From DATKMS01 sp041497995 (GTDB taxonomy: Bacteria; Desulfobacterota; Binatia; HRBIN30), in the NCBI GenBank assembly GCA_041497995.1, contig JBGQHM010000177.1, positions 1 through 13,249 of the forward strand: a stretch of DNA of 13,249 nucleotides, in the 5' to 3' direction. A model generated the notes under the pieces. That model worked only from the letters and a program-made list of their open reading frames with translations. It was not told the origin of the DNA and made no database searches. Shown here piece by piece: positions 5,828 to 11,467 of this stretch. Within the stretch, counting starts at the first letter, position 1; the number at the start of each line of letters is the position of its first letter. The position numbers and the translations under genes were made by a program.

Positions 5828-6021
5828 GACCGTTCTCCAGCTTGAAGCTTACTCTCAAGGCTGATCATAATCGAGTTGATCAGCGGTGCGAGTGGGCCGG
5901 CGACGTGTTCGTGGAGTTCGTCGCGAAACGTGATGCGGTCGGCGCCTTGGTCTCGGCGGTAGCGGTTCCCAGACTCGTTGGCGCGAGCCAGCACGGTCCG
6001 CAGACGCGCGACGCGGGACAT
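5824..6021 (-). CDS. Unknown 65-aa protein, overlapped with the dioxygenase gene
   Basis: An ATG at 6021-6019 opens a 65-residue frame rich in Arg and charged residues. It begins MSRVARLRTVLARANESGNR and ends with an amphipathic ISLESKLQAG helix. Its TGA overlaps the dioxygenase GTG, an arrangement typical of a real co-translated pair. The ribosome-binding site is poor: GAGG sits only 2 nt before the ATG. The frame stays open upstream to a stop near 6110 without another ATG, GTG or TTG, so the gene may be the remaining C-terminal part of a longer protein whose 5' end was lost near repeat copy A. I do not recognise the family. A role as a small accessory protein of the dioxygenase is only a guess from position. 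Confidence 0.5.
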   Translation of the reverse strand: MSRVARLRTVLARANESGNRYRRDQGADRITFRDELHEHVAGPLAPLINSIMISLESKLQAGERS

Positions 6022-6109
6022 GTCCTCGGGTTTGACCGGTCTTCCCCACCGGGAGGCAGAGCGCTGGTGGTGCGCGCCGTGGCGCAGCAGTCCTGAATGG
6101 TTACCGCTC

Positions 6110-6138
6110 TAGACAACGCTGTCGGAAGCAGACATACT
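6110..6138 (+). promoter_or_regulatory. Promoter-like pair in repeat copy A
   Basis: TAGACA (6110-6115, 5/6 to -35), a 17-bp spacer and CATACT (6133-6138, 4/6 to -10). The homologous positions of copy B read TAGTCA and GACACT, also 17 bp apart. Transcription would begin near 6145, about 11 bp before the conserved hairpin, giving a leader of roughly 120 nt for the downstream genes. Confidence 0.35.
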
Positions 6139-6155
6139 CTGGCTACACGCCTCTC

Positions 6156-6199
6156 GCTCACACCTGGGACACGACGGCCCCCACCAAGTTTGTGTGAGC
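6156..6199 (+). promoter_or_regulatory. Conserved leader hairpin, copy A
   Basis: GCTCACAC and GTGTGAGC form a perfect 8-bp stem enclosing 28 nt, in which TGGG (6165-6168) can pair with CCCA (6180-6183). In copy B the only change within this stem replaces a G-C pair by G-U, while the enclosed loop differs at seven positions, so the stem is better conserved than its loop. It could be a structured mRNA leader or a dyad operator. Confidence 0.4.
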
Positions 6200-6263
6200 C
6201 TCCACCGGGATCAAGGTCTCGCGTCAAATTCAGCAGGTTCCAACCGGAAGCCGACCGAGGCTC

Positions 6264-6641
6264 ATGTCCAACGTGTATTACACACTGCAGGTGGATCGGT
6301 GTCGCCTGGGGGATGATCCAGGCAATTGGCGCTGGACGGTCACCCAGTATGTCTCCGATGGATCATTAGTCACCGCGCAACGGCCGTACTTTGAGCGGTT
6401 CTTTGACAGCCAGGAAGAGGCAGTCGGATACGGCAGCACGTGGGCGTCGATGCAGCAGGCTCCAGTGATCCATGCAGCCGCGATCACGCAACTTCGTTCG
6501 AGTTTCCATCGGTACGGCTTCGATGTGAGCACCCACAGTAACGATCAAGTCAGCAGCGCACTCCTTGAGGAAGCCGCCGCCAAAACGCAATCCGGTGTGG
6601 ACCTCTTCGTTCGCGCCTTTCAACGACTGAAGGCGGGATGA
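6264..6641 (+). CDS. Unknown 125-aa protein, first gene of the WS/DGAT unit
   Basis: The product looks like a folded soluble alpha/beta protein. It starts MSNVYYTLQVDRCRLGDD, then has an aromatic-rich strand WRWTVTQYVSDG (23-34) and YFERFFDSQEEAVGYGSTWA (42-61), which reads like a strand followed by a helix. The C-terminal half is helical (about 95-123). There is no signal peptide, membrane segment or recognisable family. Codon use is less GC-biased at third positions than in the neighbours, suggesting a separate origin. The ATG at 6264, with GAGG 3 nt upstream, lies in the 53-bp block unique to repeat copy A, and residues 7-17 are encoded by the repeat tail. It is on the same strand as WS/DGAT and ends 113 bp before it; its TGA overlaps an in-frame but probably unused upstream ATG of that gene. 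Confidence 0.6.
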   Translation: MSNVYYTLQVDRCRLGDDPGNWRWTVTQYVSDGSLVTAQRPYFERFFDSQEEAVGYGSTWASMQQAPVIHAAAITQLRSSFHRYGFDVSTHSNDQVSSALLEEAAAKTQSGVDLFVRAFQRLKAG

Positions 6642-6754
6642 GCCGAACCGAGGCAGGGGAGAGACCAAGCACGGAGTTTGCGCAGGCAGATCGAGCAAGC
6701 AGGCCGCAAGGGTCACATCCAGCCGCAGCAACACCTGCGAGGAGGGTAAACACG

Positions 6755-8248
6755 ATGTCCTACAGTTACTACGAGCGCTTGAGCGCTCTTGACGCCACCT
6801 TCCTGGACACGGAAGACCAGTTCGCGAATGCCTACATGCACGTCGGCTCCGTCTCCCTCTTCGACGCCGCGCCGCTCCGCGATGCCGATGGAGCGACCGA
6901 TATGGACAAGGTCCGCCGCCTCGTGGAGGCCGGCTTGCACCGCGTGCCGCGCTACCAGCAGAAGCTTGCACGCACCCCCGCGTTCGGCAATCCGGTGTGG
7001 GTCGATGACGACCGGTTCAATCTCCTCTACCACATCCGGCATGTCAGTCTGCCGAAGCCAGGCGACGAACGCCAGCTCAAGCGACTCGCCGGCCGCATCA
7101 TGTCGCAGCGGCTCGACCGCGGGAAGCCGCTGTGGGAGCTCTGGGTCGTCGACGGCATCGAGCGCGACCGCGTGGCGCTGATCTCCAAAGCGCATCACTG
7201 CATGATCGACGGCGTGGGCAGTGTCGAGCTGAGCACGGCGTTGATCGGCGCCCGCCAAGACATCGAGGAGAGGATCAGCCACCCACGGGCCTTCCAAACC
7301 CGTCCCGCGCCTAGCCCGCGCGATCTGTTCCTTGACGAGATCAACCGGCGCGTCACCCAGACGTTCAGCGCCGTCCAAACGGTGGGCGGCGCCCTCTGGA
7401 ATCCAGTGGGCGCCCTGCGCTCGTTGAGCAATTCGCTCGGCACCGCCGGTGCCGGCCTGGGCGCCGCCCTCAGCTCGGCGTCGCCCACCCCGCTCAACGA
7501 CGAAGTCGGACCACACCGGCGCTTCGACTGGCTCGATATGAGTCTCGACGAGATCAAAGCCGTCAAGACGCGGCTCGGCGGCACGATCAACGACGTCGTC
7601 CTGACGGTGGCGTCGGGCGCCCTCGGGCGCTTCCTCCACGACCGCGGCGTCCGCGTCCAGCAGCTCGACTTCCGTGCCATGCTGCCCGTGAACGTGCGGA
7701 GCGTCGACGAGCGCGGCACGCTCGGCAACCGGGTGTCGTCGATGATGGCGGCGCTGCCACTCGCCGAGCGCGACCCGGTGAAACGGTTCCACCTTGTCAT
7801 GCAGACCACCGCCCGGCTCAAGAAGTCCGGTCAGGCCGCCGGCATCCAGATGATGGAGGAGCTGGGCGACTCGAACATGGGCGGCCTGCTGTCGATCCTG
7901 AGTCAGCTCTACGCCATGCAGCGCCCCTTCAACGTCGTGATCACCAACGTCCCGGGGCCGCAGTTCCAATTGTATTTCCTTGGCTCGCCGCTGGGGGCTA
8001 CCTACCCGCTGGTGCCGCTGTTCCACAACCAGACGCTCGGCATTGCCCTGTTCAGTTGCAACGGCATGCTCTACTGGGGCTTCAACGCCGATTGGGACGC
8101 CGTGCCGGACCTGCACGAACTGGTCGAAGGCGTGGCCAAGGAGTTCGCCGCCCTGAAGGACCGAGCCGCCAACGAACCCCCAACCAACTTACACACGGTG
8201 ACCTCGCCGCGGGCCAAGTCCGCGTCTGCGGGCCGGCGCCGGAGTTAG
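6755..8248 (+). CDS. Wax ester synthase / acyl-CoA:diacylglycerol acyltransferase (WS/DGAT)
   Basis: WS/DGAT enzymes transfer an acyl group from acyl-CoA to a fatty alcohol or diacylglycerol, making storage wax esters or triacylglycerol at the membrane face. The 497-aa product has the usual length and all family landmarks: N-terminal RLSALDATFLDTED (8-21), PLWELWVVDG (125-134), the catalytic HHCMIDG (147-153, H147/H148 and D152), IND (278-280) in GGTINDVVLTVASGAL, and NVPGP (398-402). The ATG at 6755 is chosen because GGAGGG lies about 9 nt upstream and the family begins only a few residues before RLSALDA; an in-frame ATG at 6638 would add 39 low-complexity residues. Substrate choice (alcohol, diacylglycerol, possibly sterol) cannot be read from the sequence. 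A methyltransferase follows 75 bp later, and the unknown 125-aa gene precedes it. Confidence 0.93.
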   Translation: MSYSYYERLSALDATFLDTEDQFANAYMHVGSVSLFDAAPLRDADGATDMDKVRRLVEAGLHRVPRYQQKLARTPAFGNPVWVDDDRFNLLYHIRHVSLPKPGDERQLKRLAGRIMSQRLDRGKPLWELWVVDGIERDRVALISKAHHCMIDGVGSVELSTALIGARQDIEERISHPRAFQTRPAPSPRDLFLDEINRRVTQTFSAVQTVGGALWNPVGALRSLSNSLGTAGAGLGAALSSASPTPLNDEVGPHRRFDWLDMSLDEIKAVKTRLGGTINDVVLTVASGALGRFLHDRGVRVQQLDFRAMLPVNVRSVDERGTLGNRVSSMMAALPLAERDPVKRFHLVMQTTARLKKSGQAAGIQMMEELGDSNMGGLLSILSQLYAMQRPFNVVITNVPGPQFQLYFLGSPLGATYPLVPLFHNQTLGIALFSCNGMLYWGFNADWDAVPDLHELVEGVAKEFAALKDRAANEPPTNLHTVTSPRAKSASAGRRRS

Positions 8249-8323
8249 CGGACTGGTTGAGGCTTGGGTCGGCCAGCGACGTCCGTCGCAGCCCGCGCCA
8301 CCGCCGTCAGCAGGTGATCAGCA

Positions 8324-9196
8324 ATGTTCGGCCGCCTTCCGAGTCGCACCGCCGAGGCTGTCTGTATGATGCGTGCCTACGAGCACGCGCATCCGGCGGC
8401 GAAACGTGTCGTTGACGATCAGTATGCACAGTGGTTCCTTCGGCCACTGGCGCGCGCCGCGCTGACCCTTGGTGACGCGCCACCCAATATCGAACGCTAC
8501 GCCGACTGGGCTACTGACGGCCTGCGGCGTTTCGTGATCGCGCGTCACCGCTACATCGACGATGCCTTGCTGCGCGCGCTGCGCAAGCGCGTCGAGCAAG
8601 TCGTCGTGCTAGGTGCCGGATACGACACGCGCGCCTACCGCTTTGCGCGGCAGCTCCGCGGTCGCCCGGTCTTTGAAGTCGACCACCCCGCAACCAGCCA
8701 ACGCAAGCGGCGCATTGTCGAGCAGCATCTCGACGAGTTGCCTCAGACAAACGTCACGCGCGTAGAGGTCGATTTCGAGACGCAATCGTTCCGCGACGAG
8801 TTGGGCAAAGCCGGCTTCCACACACGACGGCAAACCTTCTTCATCTGGGAAGGCGTCGCGATGTACCTTACCCGGACCGCGGTGAAATCCACCCTCTCGA
8901 CCCTGGCGAAGATGAGCGCGCCCGGCTCCGCAGTGGTTATGGATCTGTGGTACCTCCCTGACGAACCCGACATCCTCTCCACGGCCCGGCGCTTCAGCTC
9001 CAACTTACTGGCCTTGCTCGGCGAACCAGTGACGTTTGGCCTGCATCCGGAGGACGCGGAGCCATTCGTCGCCCGCCTGGGCTTCCGTGTGCGCGAGATC
9101 GCCGACGCAACGGTGCTGCGTCAACGCTACTTCAAGCCGTCCGTGGACATCTACCCGACCAACTACCTGCTGCACGCCGTCGTCGGGCATCGGTGA
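8324..9196 (+). CDS. Class I SAM-dependent methyltransferase (TIGR00027 / leucine carboxyl methyltransferase-like)
   Basis: The 290-aa product has the SAM-binding motif I VVVLGAGYDTRAYRF (93-107), an acidic post-I strand FEVDHP (117-122), VEVDF (147-151) and WEGVAMYL (175-182). These are hallmarks of the PF04072/TIGR00027 group, abundant in actinobacteria and soil bacteria and usually predicted to O-methylate carboxyl or hydroxyl groups of lipids or secondary metabolites. The substrate is unknown. The start ATG at 8324 is supported by AGGTGATC about 5 nt upstream, an extended match to the anti-Shine-Dalgarno end of 16S rRNA. It follows WS/DGAT by 75 bp on the same strand with no terminator seen, so the two are probably co-transcribed. 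It lacks an N-terminal signal or membrane segment and should be cytosolic. Confidence 0.88.
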   Translation: MFGRLPSRTAEAVCMMRAYEHAHPAAKRVVDDQYAQWFLRPLARAALTLGDAPPNIERYADWATDGLRRFVIARHRYIDDALLRALRKRVEQVVVLGAGYDTRAYRFARQLRGRPVFEVDHPATSQRKRRIVEQHLDELPQTNVTRVEVDFETQSFRDELGKAGFHTRRQTFFIWEGVAMYLTRTAVKSTLSTLAKMSAPGSAVVMDLWYLPDEPDILSTARRFSSNLLALLGEPVTFGLHPEDAEPFVARLGFRVREIADATVLRQRYFKPSVDIYPTNYLLHAVVGHR

Positions 9197-9552
9197 ACGT
9201 CGGATGACTTCGAAGGCGCAGCGCCCAAACACGAAGTGCTCATGCGCGGCGGTCGCCTCCCTCGTTCTGAAATTGCGCCTGCCGCATCACCGCTTGGCCG
9301 TGGCCGGGATTTTTGTTGATCCGGCCCCGTGCGAAACCTTCGATGAGGACGCCGTTACATGCTGTCCACTACCGGAACGGGCGTCCACCGGAACAATAGT
9401 CGCTGCCGTCGACGAACACGACTTCGATGCTCCGCCGTGCCGCAGCGCAGTGGCCGCTTGTGGTTTCGAGCGCCGAAGAAGTCGCGCCCCGATCATGTGG
9501 GATGTCCCGAGACCTGAGAACCCCGTAGTTCTACGTGCGTACGATTGCGGTC
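9197..9552. other. Gap after the methyltransferase, no convincing gene
   Basis: A frame open from ATG 9204 to 9755 (184 codons) crosses both this gap and repeat copy B. It is rich in Cys, Arg and Pro, shows no recognisable domain and has no ribosome-binding site, so I do not call it a gene. No terminator-like hairpin with a U-tract was found. The region may hold degraded coding sequence, but I could not identify a parent gene. Confidence 0.45.
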
Positions 9553-9705
9553 TAGTCAGAAACGGTCGCAGGGAGGACACTCGGCGTACACGCCTGTCGC
9601 TCACACCGGGGACACGACGGTTCCCACCGAGTCCGTGTGAGTCTCCACCGGGATCAAAGGTCCCGCGTCAACACACTACAGGTGGCTCGGTGTCGCCTGC
9701 GGCAT
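9553..9705 (+). repeat. Promoter/leader-like repeat, copy B
   Basis: This is the direct-repeat partner of 6110-6314, lacking the 53-bp block found there. It carries the promoter-like pair TAGTCA (9553-9558) and GACACT (9576-9581) with 17-bp spacing, and the hairpin arms GCTCACAC (9599-9606) and GTGTGAG (9635-9641). It ends 55 bp before the acyl-CoA dehydrogenase start. The acyl-CoA dehydrogenase frame is open through part of this repeat, so an upstream start call there would be an artefact. Confidence 0.85.
9599..9642 (+). promoter_or_regulatory. Conserved leader hairpin, copy B
   Basis: GCTCACAC pairs with GTGTGAGT through seven Watson-Crick pairs and one G-U pair, enclosing 28 nt as in copy A. 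Inside, GGGGA (9608-9612) can pair with TTCCC (9621-9625), a somewhat different inner stem from copy A. Position relative to the promoter-like pair is the same in both copies. Confidence 0.4.
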
Positions 9706-9759
9706 CCACAAGTGGAAGTGAGCAGGTCCGCCATCGGCTGGTGGGTGGAATGTAAGGAC

Positions 9760-11448
9760 ATGACATTGGCGAAAGGTCTCGACCAAGAAACGCTGGATGC
9801 CGCGCTCGTGGCGCTCACCGAGTTCGCCGCGCGCCGGTTGCCCGATCAGAAGCTGCTCGAGCTCGACGCGCGCGACGAGTTCCCCGTCGACATCATCCGC
9901 GAAATGTGTGGGCCGCAGCTGGGCATCCAACTCTTCTTCGTCCCCGAGGCCTTCAACGGCATGGGCGGTGGAGCTTTCGATCTCTACCGGATTTGCGAAC
10001 GCATGGCGCGGATCGATGTTGGCATTGCCACTGGCGTGTTAGCGACCTTCCTCGGCAGCGACCCGATCAGCGTCGGCGGCACGCCGGAGCAGAAGGAATA
10101 CTGGATGCGCCGCATCGCCGATGAGGGCATTCTGATGGCTTACGGTGCTACCGAGCCGGCCGCCGGGAGCGATCTCGGAGCCTTGCGCACCGCCGCCGTG
10201 CGCGTCGAAACCGACGGCCGCGTGATCGGCTACAAGCTCAGCGGCGCCAAGCAATGGATCAGCAATGGCGGCGTCGCCGACGTGTACACCATCCTTGCCA
10301 ATGCGCCGGGTGGACCGAGCTGGTTCATCGTCGAGAAGGACGCACCTGGCTTTTCCCACGGCAAGCCGGAAGACAAGCATGGTATCCGTGCCAGCAATAC
10401 CGCGGCGCTGTCGCTTGACGATGTCTGCGTCGATGCGGACCGTTTGGTGGGCGGCGTGGAAGGACAGGGCCTGCTGCAAGCGCAGGCAGTGTTTGGATAC
10501 ACCCGCTTGATGGTTGCCGCCTTCGGCCTGGGCGCCGGGTGGGCAGCGCTCGATCGTGCGATTCCCTACTCGATGACGCGGATTCAGGCCGGTGGCCCGC
10601 TCTCGGGGAAGCAAGGCTACACGCACAAGCTGATCGTACCGCACGTCGCACGATTGGAGGCCAGCCGCGCGTACATGGAGCACGTCGCCGAACGCCTCGA
10701 CGGCGGCGAGCAAGGCCTCAACGCCGAAGGGGCGATCGCCAAGTATCTGGCGACGGAAGCTGCCAACTGGGCCGCCGACGCCAGCATCCAGGCGCTGGGC
10801 GGCTACGGCTACACGAAAGAGTACATGGTCGAGAAGATCAAGCGCGACGTGCGCATCACCACTATCTACGAGGGCACCTCAGAGATCATGGAGATGACGA
10901 TCAGCCGCGACCGCTGGCAGCTGCACATGAAGACGCGCGGCCAACACTACCGCGACCAAGCTCGGCAACTCGAAACGCTGCACGCCCGCCACCCCGCCGC
11001 TGGCGCGAACATCGCCGCGCTCGGCCTCTCTGCACTGGCCGAGGTAATGGAACGCGCGCGCCTCGCGCGCCTCACCCGCCACCAGCACATCTTGTTGCGG
11101 CTGGGTGAATTGATCGCGTACGCCGAGTGCGCCGCGCTTCTAGCTCAGCGCGCCGTCGCTGCGGCCGAAGGACACCTCAACCCGAAGAGCGACGGCCGCT
11201 TTCACGCTAGCAGCCTCGCGGCACTGAGCCGCATCTTCGCGCGCGAAGTCGCAATGAAGGTGGCCGGCGACGGGCTGCGCTGGATCTGTGGAGCCGGCGG
11301 GGTGCCAGATGCGGAACTGCCAGCCTTCGAGAGCCGCCTGGGGCTGCCGGCCATTCATCGGGCCCAGGCGGGGCTCGTCACCGATATGGATGCCATCGCC
11401 GACGTCCTCTACGGACGCGGCGCCGGCGCATCACGGCAAGCCGCATAA
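9760..11448 (+). CDS. Acyl-CoA dehydrogenase with C-terminal extension
   Basis: This FAD enzyme family introduces a trans-2 double bond into an acyl-CoA or acyl carrier substrate. The 562-aa product has the FAD/substrate loop YGATEPAAGSDLGAL (128-142), KQWISNGG (164-171), and the catalytic base E371 in IYEGTSEIMEMTISR, preceded by GGYGYTKEY (347-355). The core ends near residue 390. The remaining 170 residues are mostly helical, so the protein is longer than the usual 380-aa housekeeping enzymes and resembles the long FadE-like forms. The ATG at 9760 is chosen because homologous sequence begins there; an AAGG sits just upstream at tight spacing. The open frame upstream to 9637 is repeat copy B. 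The PKS gene starts 19 bp after its stop, which implies one transcript and suggests desaturation or chain-tailoring for the polyketide or fatty-acid product. Confidence 0.9.
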   Translation: MTLAKGLDQETLDAALVALTEFAARRLPDQKLLELDARDEFPVDIIREMCGPQLGIQLFFVPEAFNGMGGGAFDLYRICERMARIDVGIATGVLATFLGSDPISVGGTPEQKEYWMRRIADEGILMAYGATEPAAGSDLGALRTAAVRVETDGRVIGYKLSGAKQWISNGGVADVYTILANAPGGPSWFIVEKDAPGFSHGKPEDKHGIRASNTAALSLDDVCVDADRLVGGVEGQGLLQAQAVFGYTRLMVAAFGLGAGWAALDRAIPYSMTRIQAGGPLSGKQGYTHKLIVPHVARLEASRAYMEHVAERLDGGEQGLNAEGAIAKYLATEAANWAADASIQALGGYGYTKEYMVEKIKRDVRITTIYEGTSEIMEMTISRDRWQLHMKTRGQHYRDQARQLETLHARHPAAGANIAALGLSALAEVMERARLARLTRHQHILLRLGELIAYAECAALLAQRAVAAAEGHLNPKSDGRFHASSLAALSRIFAREVAMKVAGDGLRWICGAGGVPDAELPAFESRLGLPAIHRAQAGLVTDMDAIADVLYGRGAGASRQAA

Positions 11449-11467
11449 GTGTAGCACTGGAGAGTCC

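Larger units (their letters stand above)
6110..6314 (+). repeat. Promoter/leader-like repeat, copy A
   Basis: This matches 9553-9705 in direct orientation, 3.4 kb away. The core 6144-6227 aligns to 9587-9671 with about 9 mismatches and one 1-bp gap (near 88%). The tail 6281-6314 aligns to 9672-9705 with 4 mismatches. Copy A has 53 extra bp (6228-6280) between core and tail. The weaker 5' part keeps a promoter-like pair in register. The core contains the inverted repeat GCTCACAC (6156-6163) and GTGTGAGC (6192-6199). It directly precedes the 125-aa gene and the WS/DGAT-methyltransferase genes. Confidence 0.85.

Noticed and set aside
6110..6314. Insertion-sequence end or MITE
   Set aside because: No terminal inverted repeats at the borders of similarity, no target-site duplication and no transposase. 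The conserved dyad is internal. A mobile origin remains possible but is not shown.
6638..6754. ATGA overlap suggesting WS/DGAT starts at 6638
   Set aside because: The extra 39 residues are low-complexity and precede the normal family N-terminus. GGAGGG before the ATG at 6755 is a much better start.
6713..8116. 467-codon open frame on the minus strand
   Set aside because: It lies fully antisense to the WS/DGAT gene, whose catalytic motifs are intact. Long antisense frames are common in GC-rich DNA, and the translation is low-complexity and rich in His, Arg, Glu and Ala.
9204..9755. 184-codon frame after the methyltransferase
   Set aside because: It has no ribosome-binding site or recognisable domain, its composition is rich in Cys, Arg and Pro, and it runs through repeat copy B and up to the start of the next gene. 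It was kept only as a described gap.
9637..9759. Upstream start for the acyl-CoA dehydrogenase
   Set aside because: The added residues are encoded by repeat copy B and a short spacer, not by conserved acyl-CoA dehydrogenase sequence.
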